64,000 nt of DNA, from the NCBI RefSeq assembly GCF_006715055.1, contig NZ_VFMN01000001.1, forward strand, positions 3,286,001 to 3,350,000, given 5' to 3'. The stretch comes from Lapillicoccus jejuensis (GTDB lineage: Bacteria; Actinomycetota; Actinomycetes; Actinomycetales; Dermatophilaceae). The position numbers and the translations under genes were made by a program. Every line of letters begins with the position of its first letter. Position 1 is the stretch's first letter. Below, piece after piece: positions 20,056-28,738 of this stretch. Below the pieces are notes generated by a model, which ran no database searches, was not told the origin of the DNA, and worked only from the letters and a program-made list of their open reading frames with translations.

Positions 20056-20936
20056 CCGCCACCACCCTCCTGCGCCGCGTCCGGCGCGTCGAGGGGCGCC
20101 CGGCCCGCTCGCGGTCGCTTCGCCCCTGGTACCGCAACGGGACCCTGATGACCGGTCTGGTCATCGTCGGTCTGCTCGTGCTCGTCGCGATCCTCGCGCC
20201 GGTGCTCGCGCCGTACGACCCCGTCAAGCAGGACCTGCCCTCGGCGCTGCTCGCGCCGTCGTCCGAGCACTGGCTCGGCACCGACAAGTACGGTCGCGAC
20301 ATCTTCAGCCGGCTGCTGTGGGGCGCGCGGGTCGACCTGCGGATCGGCGCCCTCGCCGTCCTCATCCCGTTCGCCTTCGGCTCCGTGATGGGGGCGCTGG
20401 CCGGCTACTTCGGCGGGTGGTTCGACGTCGTCGTCATGCGCGTCGTCGACGTCTTCTTCGCCTTCCCGTTCTACATCCTCGTCATCGCGCTGGTCTTCGT
20501 CCTCGGCGCGGGGGAGAAGAGCATCTACCTCGCCATCGCCGTCGTCTCGTGGGGCTCCTACGCGAAGATCCTGCGCGGCGAGCTGCTCGTGGCCAAGCAG
20601 CAGGACTGGGTCGTCGCGGCCCGGCTCGGTGGCCTGTCGCACGCCCGGATCCTGCTGCGGCACATCGCCCCCAACGTCCTGGCCCAGGCGGTCATCTACG
20701 CGATGAGCGACGTGGTCATGGACATCCTCGCCATCGTCACCCTCGGCTACCTCGGGCTCGGCATCGCGCCGCCCACGGCCGAGTGGGGCTCGATGATCCT
20801 CGACGGCCAGGAGTTCATGACCGAGCACTGGCAGCAGGCGACGATCCCCGGCCTCGCCGTCGTCGTCACCTCCCTCGGGCTGTCCTTCCTCGGCGACGGC
20901 CTCGCCGACCTGCTCAGCCCCGGGCGGCGCTCGTGA
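20052..20936 (+). CDS. Peptide ABC transporter permease (DppC type)
   Basis: A 294-residue permease starting at GTG 20052. A cytoplasmic basic N-terminus precedes the first helix (MTGLVIVGLLVLVAILAPVL). LGTDKYGRDIFSRLLWGARV and the EAA loop around QDWVVAARLGGLSHARILLR are DppC/OppC hallmarks. It overlaps both neighbours by four bases, so the importer subunits are probably made in a coupled, stoichiometric way. Confidence 0.93.
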   Translation: MTATTLLRRVRRVEGRPARSRSLRPWYRNGTLMTGLVIVGLLVLVAILAPVLAPYDPVKQDLPSALLAPSSEHWLGTDKYGRDIFSRLLWGARVDLRIGALAVLIPFAFGSVMGALAGYFGGWFDVVVMRVVDVFFAFPFYILVIALVFVLGAGEKSIYLAIAVVSWGSYAKILRGELLVAKQQDWVVAARLGGLSHARILLRHIAPNVLAQAVIYAMSDVVMDILAIVTLGYLGLGIAPPTAEWGSMILDGQEFMTEHWQQATIPGLAVVVTSLGLSFLGDGLADLLSPGRRS

Positions 20937-22000
20937 GCCCCGTCGGTGCGCCGCAGGCGGCGCCCACCACGGGGCGCCGTACGGAGTCCTCCGGCCTGCT
21001 CGAGGTGGAGGGTCTCACCCTCGGTCTGCGACGCGGTAAGGGCCGCGACGTCCGCATCGTCGAGGGGGTCGACCTCACCGTCGGGGCGGGCCAGCGGGTC
21101 GGTCTCGTCGGCGAGTCCGGGTCGGGCAAGTCGCTGACCCTGCGGGCGATCGCGGGCCTGCTGCCGGCCGGCGTGGAGGTCCTCGGCGGGGGCATCCGCT
21201 ACGCCGGGCAGGAGCTGACGACGATGCCCGACCGGCGCCGCCGCGCGCTCGCGGGACCGGACATCGCCATGGTCTTCCAGGAGCCGATGACGGCGCTCAA
21301 CCCCACCACGCGGGTCGTCGACCAGATCGCCGAGGGACCGCGCCGGCACCTCGGACTCAGCGCCTCGGCGGCGCGCGAGCTGGCCGTCGCGACGATGGCG
21401 CGCACCGGGATCCCCGATCCCGAGCGACGTGCGCGGGCCTACCCGCACGAGCTGTCCGGCGGTCTGCGCCAACGGATCATGATCGCGATGGCGGTCTCGT
21501 GCAGCCCACGGCTCCTGCTCTGCGACGAGCCGACGACCGCGCTCGACGTCACCGTCCAGCTGCAGGTGCTGCGGCTGCTCACCGACCTGTGCGACGAGAC
21601 GGGGACGGCGCTGCTCTTCGTCACCCACGACCTCGCCGTCGTCAACCAGACCTGCGACGACGTGTCGGTGATGTACGCCGGGCACATCGTCGAGCGCGGC
21701 TCCGTGGCGGACACGTTCACCTCGCCGTGCCACCCCTACACGCGGGGCCTGCTCGAGTCGGCCCCCGACTTCGACCGGCCCGACCGGCAGCTCGTGCCCA
21801 TCCCCGGCTTCCCGCCCAACGTCGCCGACCGCAGCGCCGGGTGCCCGTTCGCGCCGCGCTGCGGCTACGTCCAGGACCGGTGCACCCACGAGGTGCCGCC
21901 GCTGCTGCCGGTGACCGGTCCGCGCACGCCGCGGAACGGGACGACGCCGCGCGAGTCGGCCTGCTTCGAGGTCGCCCGGCTCCAGGAGGACCCGTCATGA
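20933..22000 (+). CDS. Peptide ABC transporter ATP-binding protein (DppD type)
   Basis: A 355-residue ATPase. Walker A is GESGSGKS, the Q-loop is MVFQEPMTALNP, the ABC signature is LSGGLRQRI, and Walker B is LLLCDEPTTALD. The C-terminal oligopeptide extension carries Cys residues (CPFAPRCGYVQDRC), which in relatives bind an FeS cluster or zinc. GTG 20933 overlaps the permease stop. It pairs with the next gene to form the ATPase dimer. Confidence 0.93.
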   Translation: MSPVGAPQAAPTTGRRTESSGLLEVEGLTLGLRRGKGRDVRIVEGVDLTVGAGQRVGLVGESGSGKSLTLRAIAGLLPAGVEVLGGGIRYAGQELTTMPDRRRRALAGPDIAMVFQEPMTALNPTTRVVDQIAEGPRRHLGLSASAARELAVATMARTGIPDPERRARAYPHELSGGLRQRIMIAMAVSCSPRLLLCDEPTTALDVTVQLQVLRLLTDLCDETGTALLFVTHDLAVVNQTCDDVSVMYAGHIVERGSVADTFTSPCHPYTRGLLESAPDFDRPDRQLVPIPGFPPNVADRSAGCPFAPRCGYVQDRCTHEVPPLLPVTGPRTPRNGTTPRESACFEVARLQEDPS

Positions 22001-23067
22001 CCACCACGACCACCGACACCCCGGTGCTGCGCGTCGCCTCGCTGACCAAGCGCTACCCGCTGCCCGGCGGCTGGTTCGGTCGCGGCTCCGGGCGCACCCT
22101 CAAGGCCCTCGACGGGGTGGACCTCGAGCTGCGGCGCGGCGAGGTCCTCGGCCTGGTCGGCGAGTCCGGGTCGGGCAAGTCGACCCTGGCCAAGATCGTC
22201 GTCGGCAGCACCGCGCCGACCGACGGGGAGGTCACCCACGAGGGCGGCGCCGTCGGCGGCCGGGACGGGGCCCGGCGGATCCAGATGGTCTTCCAGGACC
22301 CCTACTCCTCCCTCAACCCGCGCCTGACCGTCGGCGCGATGCTCGGCGAGCTGCTGCGGCTGCACGACGTCGTCCCGCGCAGCGAGGTGCGGGCCGAGTC
22401 GGTCCGGCTGCTGCGGCTGGTCGGCCTCGAGGAGGACGCGCTCGGCGCCTACCCCAGCCAGTTCTCCGGCGGCCAGCGCCAGCGCCTGGCCATCGCCCGG
22501 GCCCTCGCGGTGCGGCCCGACGTGCTCATCGCCGACGAGCCGGTGTCCGCGCTCGACGTCTCGGTGCAGGCGACGATCCTCGAGCTCTTCGCCACGCTGC
22601 GCGCCGAGCTCGGCCTGTCGATCCTCTTCATCGCGCACAACCTCGCCGTGGTCCAGCACCTGTGCGACCGCGTCGCGGTCATGTACCTCGGGCGCATCGT
22701 CGAGGTCGCCGACACCGCCGAGCTCTTCGCCCGGCCGCGGCACCCCTACACCCGCGCGCTCATCGACTCGATCCCGCGGATGACGCACACCAACCGCCCC
22801 GAGCGCTTCCAGCTCGAGGGCGACCCGCCCAGCCCGTACGACGTCCCGCCCGGCTGCCGGTTCGCGCCGCGGTGCGCCCTCGCGACCGACGAGTGCCGGG
22901 CCACCGACCCGGCGCTCGTCGAGGTGGGGGCCGGCCCGCAGGCGGTCGGGCCGCACCTCAGCGCGTGCCTGCGCACCGACGCCCTCGCGGCCATCCCGCT
23001 CGCCGACCCGGTGGCGCCTCACCGTGACGCCGTCCTCCACCCCACCACCAAGGAGACCCCCGCGTGA
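21997..23067 (+). CDS. Peptide ABC transporter ATP-binding protein (DppF type)
   Basis: A 356-residue ATPase, the partner of the DppD-type subunit. Walker A GESGSGKS, Q-loop MVFQDPYSSLNP, signature FSGGQRQRL and Walker B VLIADEPVSALD are complete. The C-terminal Cys cluster CRFAPRCALATDEC is kept. ATG 21997 overlaps the preceding stop (ATGA) and the gene ends in a 4-base overlap with the M55 peptidase gene, which ties uptake directly to hydrolysis. Confidence 0.93.
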   Translation: MTTTTTDTPVLRVASLTKRYPLPGGWFGRGSGRTLKALDGVDLELRRGEVLGLVGESGSGKSTLAKIVVGSTAPTDGEVTHEGGAVGGRDGARRIQMVFQDPYSSLNPRLTVGAMLGELLRLHDVVPRSEVRAESVRLLRLVGLEEDALGAYPSQFSGGQRQRLAIARALAVRPDVLIADEPVSALDVSVQATILELFATLRAELGLSILFIAHNLAVVQHLCDRVAVMYLGRIVEVADTAELFARPRHPYTRALIDSIPRMTHTNRPERFQLEGDPPSPYDVPPGCRFAPRCALATDECRATDPALVEVGAGPQAVGPHLSACLRTDALAAIPLADPVAPHRDAVLHPTTKETPA

Positions 23068-23900
23068 AGATCTGGATCAGCCTCGACATGGAGGGTGTGG
23101 CGGGCATCGTCGACTGGGACCAGTGCCGTCCCGACGGCGGCCCCCGCTACGCCGTCGGCTGCGAGCTGATGCTGGCCGAGGTCAACGCGGCCATCGAGGG
23201 CGCCGTCGCCGGCGGGGCCACCGAGGTGCTGCTCAACGACTCGCACGGCACGATGGCCAACCTCGACCCCAGCCGGCTGGCCGGCGGGGCGTCGTACCTC
23301 GCGGGCCGGCACAAGCCGCTCTACATGATGCAGGGGCTCGACGAGACGTTCGACGCCGCGTTCTTCGTCGGCTACCACGGCTCGATCTCGGGGCGGCCGT
23401 CCACGCTGTCGCACACCTACAACCCCGAGGTCTTCGCGGCGGCGAGGCTCGACGGGCAGGAGGTGGGGGAGAGCGGCATCAACGCGCTCGTCGCCGAGCA
23501 CTTCCGTGTGCCCATCGCGTTCGTGTCCGGGGACACCGTCACCTGGGAAGAGACGTCGCCGTACGCCCCCGGGGCGAAGCACGTGGTGACCAAGGAGTCG
23601 GTCACCCGCTTCGCCGCGTGGAACCTGCACCCGCACGAGTCTCGGCGGCTGATCCGCGAGCAGGCCGAGGCCGCCGTCCGCGCGGTCGCGGCCGGCGAGG
23701 TCGGCACCCCGGGGGTCGCCCGCCCGGCCACCCTCGAGCTCGACGTGCAGACCGCCGACATGGCCGAGGTCGCGACCTGGGCTCGCGGGGTCGAGCGGAC
23801 CGGGCCGCGCACGGTGAGCATCTCCGGGGAGGACCTGCTGGCGGTCTTCCGCTCCTTCGTCGCCGTCAACTACATCACCCGCCAGGCCGGCGGACGCTGA
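23064..23900 (+). CDS. M55 family D-aminopeptidase (B. subtilis DppA type)
   Basis: A 278-residue zinc D-aminopeptidase. B. subtilis DppA is a homodecamer that removes N-terminal D-amino acids such as D-Ala. Zinc ligands are in place: Asp8 and Glu10 (SLDMEG), His61 (NDSHGT), His105 (GYHGS) and Glu136 (VGESG); His117 (LSHTYN) matches the catalytic His. It acts in the cytosol, as no signal peptide is present. GTG 23064 overlaps the transporter gene stop. Together with the importer it is expected to process D-amino-acid peptides, perhaps from peptidoglycan. Confidence 0.9.
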   Translation: MKIWISLDMEGVAGIVDWDQCRPDGGPRYAVGCELMLAEVNAAIEGAVAGGATEVLLNDSHGTMANLDPSRLAGGASYLAGRHKPLYMMQGLDETFDAAFFVGYHGSISGRPSTLSHTYNPEVFAAARLDGQEVGESGINALVAEHFRVPIAFVSGDTVTWEETSPYAPGAKHVVTKESVTRFAAWNLHPHESRRLIREQAEAAVRAVAAGEVGTPGVARPATLELDVQTADMAEVATWARGVERTGPRTVSISGEDLLAVFRSFVAVNYITRQAGGR

Positions 23901-23905
23901 CGGAC

Positions 23906-24829
23906 GTGACGGACGTGCGACTCATCGAGCTGCCCCCGCCCACGACGACGTGGTCGCTGCTGCTGCACGGCGGCGCCGGCGGCCGCGTCGAGGAGCTGGC
24001 CGTCGCCGGCGACGGGCCGTACGCCGACGGGCTGCGCGCCGCCTGGCGCGCCGGCGCCGCCGTGCTGTCGGCCGGTGGCAGCGCCCTCGACGCGGTCGGT
24101 GCGAGCGTCGAGGTGCTCGAGGACGACCCGCTGTTCAACGCCGGACGGGGAGCGGCGCTCACCGCCGCCGGGACCGCCGAGCTCGACGCCTGCGTGATGT
24201 CCGGCGACGGCCGCGCCGGCGCGGTGGCGGCGAGCCGGCACGCCCGCCACCCGGTGGCCGCGGCCCGCCGGGTCCGGGACGAGGGGCGGGCGGTGCTCCT
24301 CGTCGACCCGCCGGTGGGTGCCGTCGAGCGCTGGGGCCTGGAACGGGTCGACGGCTCCTGGTTCGTCACGCCCGCCCGGCAGCAGCAGCTGGCGCGGGTC
24401 ACCCGCCGCGAGCTGGAGCCCGCGCGGCACGGCACCGTCGGGGCGGTCGCGGTCGACGCGAGCGGCCACGTCGCGGCGGCGACCTCGACCGGTGGGATGG
24501 TCGGCCAGAGCGAGGGGCGCGTCGGGGACTCGCCGATCGTCGGCGCCGGCACCTACGCCCGCGACGGCGTCGTCGCCGTCAGCTGCACCGGCGAGGGGGA
24601 GGCGTTCCTGCAGGGGCTCGTCGCCGCCGACATCGCGGCCCGGGTGCGCTACCTCGGCGCCGACCTGGCCACGGCCGTGCGCGACACCGTCGCCGCCGAG
24701 CTCGCCCCCCGCGGGGCGAGCGGTGGTCTCGTCGCGGTGCGTCCCGACGGCAGCGGCGTCGTCGCCCACAGCTCGCCGGCGATGTACGCCGCCTACGCGG
24801 ACGGCGGGCGGCTGGTGACCCTCACGTGA
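23906..24829 (+). CDS. Isoaspartyl peptidase/L-asparaginase (plant-type Ntn hydrolase)
   Basis: A 307-residue N-terminal-nucleophile hydrolase of the IaaA/EcAIII family, which matures by self-cleavage and then hydrolyses beta-aspartyl dipeptides and asparagine. SLLLHGGAGG near the N-terminus and FNAGRGAALT are family motifs. The nucleophile is Thr177 in HGTVGAVAVD, so cleavage should fall between Gly176 and Thr177. TSTGGM follows as in active enzymes. GTG 23906 or GTG 23915 is the start; no clear ribosome site is present, so coupling to the upstream stop is likely. Its stop overlaps the RpiR gene start. Confidence 0.88.
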   Translation: MTDVRLIELPPPTTTWSLLLHGGAGGRVEELAVAGDGPYADGLRAAWRAGAAVLSAGGSALDAVGASVEVLEDDPLFNAGRGAALTAAGTAELDACVMSGDGRAGAVAASRHARHPVAAARRVRDEGRAVLLVDPPVGAVERWGLERVDGSWFVTPARQQQLARVTRRELEPARHGTVGAVAVDASGHVAAATSTGGMVGQSEGRVGDSPIVGAGTYARDGVVAVSCTGEGEAFLQGLVAADIAARVRYLGADLATAVRDTVAAELAPRGASGGLVAVRPDGSGVVAHSSPAMYAAYADGGRLVTLT

Positions 24830-25761
24830 GCGCCGCCCGCCGGGTCAAGGACGAGGTCTTCGCACGGACCGACCAGCTGAGCCCGGCCGAGCGCAAGGTC
24901 GCCCGGGCCCTGCTCGCCGACTACCCGAGCGCCGGTCTCGGGAGCGCCGCCAGCCTGGCCAAGGCGGCCGGGACGAGCACGCCGACCGTGCTGCGGCTGC
25001 TCGGGCGGCTCGGCATCGGCAGCTACCCCGAGTTCCAGGAGCTGCTGCGCCAGGAGATCAGCCAGGCGACGAGCAGCCCGCTCTCGCGCGCCAGCGGGTC
25101 GCTGCGGCCGGGGGAGACGACCTTCCTCTCGCGCGCCATCGGTCAGCGGTGCGACCTCGTGGACCGGCTGCGCACGACGACGCCCCCCGGCGAGTTCGAC
25201 GCCGCGGTCGCGGCGCTGTGCGCTCCGGCGAAGCAGGTCGTCGTCTCGGGAGGCTACTTCTCGAGACACCTCGCAACCATCCTCGCGGCCCAGCTCGACC
25301 AGCTGCTGCCCCAGGTCGTCCACGCCCACGAGCCGCTCGGCCAGGACATCGGCCGGATCCTCGGGCTGGGCAAGGACGGCGTCCTCGTCATGCTCGACCT
25401 GCGCCGGCACGAGCTGCCGGCCCAGCAGGTGGTCGAGCTGGCCCGACGTCGCGGGGCCACGGTCGTCGTCGTCACCGACGAGGAGCTGTCACCGGCGGCC
25501 GACGTCGCCGACATCGTCCTGCCGGTGGCCGTCGACGGGGTCCCTTTCGACTCGTTCACCGGCCTCATGGCGCTGCTCGAGATCCTCGTCGAGGCCGTCT
25601 TCCAGCGGCTCGGCGAGGTGGCCCTGGACCGGATGCGCGAGTGGGAGGAGTCGGTCCAGATCACCCGGGCGTTCCGCGTGGGGCCGGCCGGGGCGGTCTC
25701 CGCCTCCAGCCCGGCCGCCGAGCTGCGGCGCCCCGCCCCGCTGGCTCCGGTGACGTCGTGA
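24826..25761 (+). CDS. RpiR/MurR-family transcriptional regulator with SIS domain
   Basis: A 311-residue regulator. Residues about 5-80 are the RpiR-type HTH (LSPAERKVARALLADYP, then AGTSTPTVLRLLGRLGIGSY). Residues about 115-260 are a sugar-isomerase (SIS) domain that in relatives senses phosphosugars such as MurNAc-6-phosphate or other acidic ligands. The C-terminus has an Ala/Pro-rich tail. It lies inside the operon with 4-base overlaps on both sides and probably controls it; the CTGTA-N8-TACAG dyad at 17464 is a candidate site. A MurR-like ligand would fit cell-wall peptide recycling, but this is inference. Confidence 0.85.
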   Translation: MSAARRVKDEVFARTDQLSPAERKVARALLADYPSAGLGSAASLAKAAGTSTPTVLRLLGRLGIGSYPEFQELLRQEISQATSSPLSRASGSLRPGETTFLSRAIGQRCDLVDRLRTTTPPGEFDAAVAALCAPAKQVVVSGGYFSRHLATILAAQLDQLLPQVVHAHEPLGQDIGRILGLGKDGVLVMLDLRRHELPAQQVVELARRRGATVVVVTDEELSPAADVADIVLPVAVDGVPFDSFTGLMALLEILVEAVFQRLGEVALDRMREWEESVQITRAFRVGPAGAVSASSPAAELRRPAPLAPVTS

Positions 25762-26498
25762 CCCCCCGCTGGGCGGACCAGGTCGCGGTCGTCACCGGCA
25801 CGGCGCAGGGCATCGGCGCGGCGGTCGCCGAGTCGCTCGAGGCGGCCGGCGCGACCGTGCACCGGGTCGACCGCGACCGGTCGCCCGCGCCGGCGCCGTC
25901 GGCCGGGCGGGTGTACGTCGTCGACCTCAGCCGCACCGACGAGGTCGACGACCTGTTCGCCGACGTCGGTCACGTCGACGTGCTCGTCAACAGCGCCGGC
26001 GGGGTCGTGGGGCAGACCCACGTGCCCTTCGGCACCGTCCTCGACGCCGACTGGGACGCGGTGCTCGACGCCAACCTGCGCACGACCATGCTGTGCACCC
26101 GCGCGGCGGTCCGGTCGATGACCGCGCGCGGGTACGGCCGCGTCGTGACGATCTCCTCCGGCGCCGGGCGCAGCGTCAGCCTCACCGGCATCCAGGCCTA
26201 CGCCGCCGCCAAGGCCGCGCAGATCGCCCTGACCCGTCAGCTGGCCCACGAGCTGGGCCCGCAGGGGGTCACCGTCAACTGCGTCGCCCCCGGCTTCGTG
26301 CTGTCCAACCCCACGACGCAGCGCCAGTGGGAGGCGCTCGGGCCCGACGGTCAGGAGGCGCTGGTCCGCGGCATCGCGGTGCGTCGTACGGGCTCGGCGG
26401 GCGACATCGCCCGGGCCGTCCTCTTCTTCGCCGACCCGGCCGCCGGCTGGGTGAGCGGGCAGACCCTGTCCGTCGACGGCGGATCCGCCCTGTTCTAG
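25758..26498 (+). CDS. SDR-family NAD(P)-dependent oxidoreductase
   Basis: A 246-residue classical short-chain dehydrogenase. The cofactor motif is GTAQGIG (TGxxxGIG type), NSAGG is the structural motif, and the catalytic Ser-Tyr-Lys set is in ISSGAGRS...YAAAKAAQ. The C-terminal VSGQTLSVDGG is standard. The gene begins with GTG overlapping the RpiR stop. Substrate unknown; in this cluster it may reduce or oxidise a hydroxy acid derived from imported peptides. Confidence 0.88.
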   Translation: MTPRWADQVAVVTGTAQGIGAAVAESLEAAGATVHRVDRDRSPAPAPSAGRVYVVDLSRTDEVDDLFADVGHVDVLVNSAGGVVGQTHVPFGTVLDADWDAVLDANLRTTMLCTRAAVRSMTARGYGRVVTISSGAGRSVSLTGIQAYAAAKAAQIALTRQLAHELGPQGVTVNCVAPGFVLSNPTTQRQWEALGPDGQEALVRGIAVRRTGSAGDIARAVLFFADPAAGWVSGQTLSVDGGSALF

Positions 26499-26499
26499 C

Positions 26500-26514
26500 A
26501 AGGAGCCCACCATC
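26500..26514 (+). promoter_or_regulatory. Ribosome site followed by an ATC start codon
   Basis: AAGGAG (26500-26505) is followed after six bases by ATC (26512-26514) in the reductase frame. No ATG, GTG or TTG occurs in frame from there until ATG 26584, which lies beyond the Rossmann motif. This site therefore decides the start. Confidence 0.65.
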
Positions 26515-27486
26515 TCGACCTCCCCGCGCCACCGGTACGTCGTCATCGGCGCCGGCGCCATCGGCGGCACCCTCGCCGCGCACATGGTGCAGGCCGGCCA
26601 CGACGTCCTGCTCTGCGACGCCGCCGCCGACCACGTCGAGGCGGTGAACCGCGACGGACTGCGCATCGAGGGGCCGGTCGCGCAGCTGCACGTCCGCGTC
26701 CCGGCGGTCCTGCCGGCGGACCTGCCGGACCGGATCGACCGGGCGGTCATCGCCGTCAAGGCCCACCACACCCGCGCCGCCGTCGAGCCGCTCGTCGAGC
26801 GGCTCGCGCCCGACGGCGTCGTCCTCACCGTCCAGAACGGGCTGACCGCCGACGTGCTGGTCGAGCTGCTGGGCGAGGAGCGGGTGGTCAGCAGCTTCGT
26901 CAACATCGGCGCCGACTACCTCGAGCCGGGCCGGATCCTCCAGGGCAACGTCGCGGCCTTCCGGGTCGGTGAGCTGCACGGCGGGGAGATCACGCCGCGG
27001 GTGCGCGAGCTCGTCGAGGTGCTGCCCTACGCGCAGGCGACCGACAACGTCCTCGGCTACCTGTGGGGGAAGGAGGCGTACGGCGCCATGCTGTGGGCCG
27101 GCGCCGTCTCCGACCTCACGATCGCCGAGAGCCTCGAGCGGCCCGAGTACCGCCCGCTCATGGTCGCCCTCGCCCGGGAAGTGCTGTCCCAGTCACCGGT
27201 CCCGGTCGAGTCGTTCGACGGGTTCGAGCCCGACGACCTCGAGGGGTCGCTCGACCGGCTGGCCGCCTTCAACCGCCGCAGCGCCAAGCAGTACAGCGGG
27301 ATCTACCGCGACCTCGTCGTGCGCCGCCGCAAGACCGAGATCGACAGCCAGCTGGAGGACCTGCGCGGCCCGATCTTCGCGCGCATCGGCGCGATCGTCC
27401 ACGACATCGAGGACGGCCGCCGCGAAGTGAGCACCGCGAACCTCGACGAGCTGGCGTCGTACGCCGCCTCGCTGCCCACCCCCTGA
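26512..27486 (+). CDS. Ketopantoate reductase-like (PanE/ApbA) oxidoreductase
   Basis: A 324-residue member of the 2-dehydropantoate 2-reductase family. The Rossmann motif is VVIGAGAIGGTLAAHMVQAG (residues about 10-29). The segments VIAVKAHHTRAA and VLTVQNGLTADVLVELLGEE, and a C-terminal helical domain containing WGKEAYGAMLWAGAVSDLT, are typical. If translation began at the first ATG (26584) the glycine-rich motif would be lost, so the ATC at 26512 behind a good AAGGAG is the likely start. The final ~60 residues are charged and unlike PanE proper, so the substrate is probably another 2-oxo acid. It is 13 bases after the SDR stop. Confidence 0.8.
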   Translation: MSTSPRHRYVVIGAGAIGGTLAAHMVQAGHDVLLCDAAADHVEAVNRDGLRIEGPVAQLHVRVPAVLPADLPDRIDRAVIAVKAHHTRAAVEPLVERLAPDGVVLTVQNGLTADVLVELLGEERVVSSFVNIGADYLEPGRILQGNVAAFRVGELHGGEITPRVRELVEVLPYAQATDNVLGYLWGKEAYGAMLWAGAVSDLTIAESLERPEYRPLMVALAREVLSQSPVPVESFDGFEPDDLEGSLDRLAAFNRRSAKQYSGIYRDLVVRRRKTEIDSQLEDLRGPIFARIGAIVHDIEDGRREVSTANLDELASYAASLPTP

Positions 27487-27537
27487 GCCGCACCACCCAC
27501 CCACACGCCCCGAACCGCACCGGAAGAGGAACCCACC

Positions 27538-28584
27538 ATGCGCGCTGCCGTCTACCAGGCCGCCGGCCACGTCACCGTCGAGGAGGTACCGGACGCCGCT
27601 CTCGTCGAGCCCACCGACGCCGTCGTCCGCGTCCTGCGCTCGTGCATCTGCGGGTCCGACCTGTGGTCGTGGCGCGGGGTCATCCAGCGCCCGGCCGGGT
27701 CGCGGCTCGGGCACGAGTTCATCGGCACCGTCGAGGAGGTCGGCGCAAAGGTGACGACCGTGAAGGTGGGCGACCTCGTCGTCGCGCCCTTCCAGTGGTC
27801 GGACAACACCTGCCCCGCCTGCCAGGACGGCATCCAGACCCGCTGCGACCACGGTGGCACGTTCGGCGCGCCGGGGACCGACGGCGGTCAGGGCGAGGCG
27901 GTCCGCGTGCCGCAGGCCGACGGCACCCTCGTCGCCGTGCCCGGCGGCCGCGCGTCGGTCGACGACGCCCAGCTGCCGGCGCTGCTCGCGCTCACCGACG
28001 TCATGGCGACCGGGCTGCACGGCGCCGTCCTGTCCGGCGCGGGGGAGGGTGACACCGTCGTCGTCATCGGCGACGGGGCGGTCGGCCTCAGCGCCGTCCT
28101 GGGCGCGAAGGCGGTCCTCGGGGCGGAGCGGGTCGTCCTCATGAGCCGGCACGAGGACCGCGCCGCCGTCGGGCGGTCGTTCGGCGCCACCGACGTCATC
28201 GCCGAGCGCGGCGACGAGGGCATCGCCGCCGTCCGCGAGCTGACCGGGGGCCGCGGCGCCCGGCACGTCGTCGAGGCCGTCGGGACGCCCGGCTCGTGGG
28301 AGATGGCCCTCGGGATGGTCCGCGTCGGCGGCGGGATCGGCGCCGTCGGCGTCCCGCACACGATGCCCCAGCTGCCGCTGTTCCCCGTCGTGCGCGACCA
28401 CCTCACGGTCCGCGCCGGCATCGCGCCGGTGCGCCACTACCTGCCCGACCTGCTCGAGCGGGTGGTGAGCGGCCGGCTGGACCCCAGCCCGGTCTTCGAC
28501 CTGACCCTCCCGCTGGAGAAGGTCGCCGACGGCTACACCGCGATGGACGAGCGCCGCTCGATCAAGACGGTCCTCGCCGGCTGA
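27538..28584 (+). CDS. Zinc-dependent alcohol dehydrogenase (MDR superfamily)
   Basis: A 348-residue medium-chain dehydrogenase. Catalytic zinc ligands are Cys in SCICGSDLW and His-Glu in LGHEFIG. The structural zinc loop reads DNTCPACQDGIQTRC, where the usual first Cys is Asp. The cofactor site is VVVIGDGAVGLSAVLGAKA (GxGxxG). ATG 27538 follows GAGGAAC and is 51 bases after the reductase. It is the last gene of the peptide-catabolism cluster before a long inverted repeat. Substrate unknown. Confidence 0.87.
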   Translation: MRAAVYQAAGHVTVEEVPDAALVEPTDAVVRVLRSCICGSDLWSWRGVIQRPAGSRLGHEFIGTVEEVGAKVTTVKVGDLVVAPFQWSDNTCPACQDGIQTRCDHGGTFGAPGTDGGQGEAVRVPQADGTLVAVPGGRASVDDAQLPALLALTDVMATGLHGAVLSGAGEGDTVVVIGDGAVGLSAVLGAKAVLGAERVVLMSRHEDRAAVGRSFGATDVIAERGDEGIAAVRELTGGRGARHVVEAVGTPGSWEMALGMVRVGGGIGAVGVPHTMPQLPLFPVVRDHLTVRAGIAPVRHYLPDLLERVVSGRLDPSPVFDLTLPLEKVADGYTAMDERRSIKTVLAG

Positions 28585-28597
28585 CCCGCCCCCGTCC

Positions 28598-28677
28598 CGC
28601 GTTCCGGACTCACGTTGTGCCGCACCCGAACCGGTTCAGCCGGGTCCGGGAGCGGCACGACGTGAGTCCGGAACGCG
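28598..28677. terminator. Long inverted repeat after the peptide cluster
   Basis: Arms of 26 bases (28598-28623 and 28652-28677) match at 25 positions around a 28-base loop that itself contains ACCCG/CGGGT. It lies between the ADH gene and the next leaderless gene. No U-tract follows. A terminator or stability hairpin is the simplest reading. Confidence 0.6.
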
Positions 28678-28738
28678 GAGGGGTGGTGGTGCGGGGCCCG
28701 GGAGGTGGTGGGCGACGGGGCGTCGTACGGTGGCGGTC

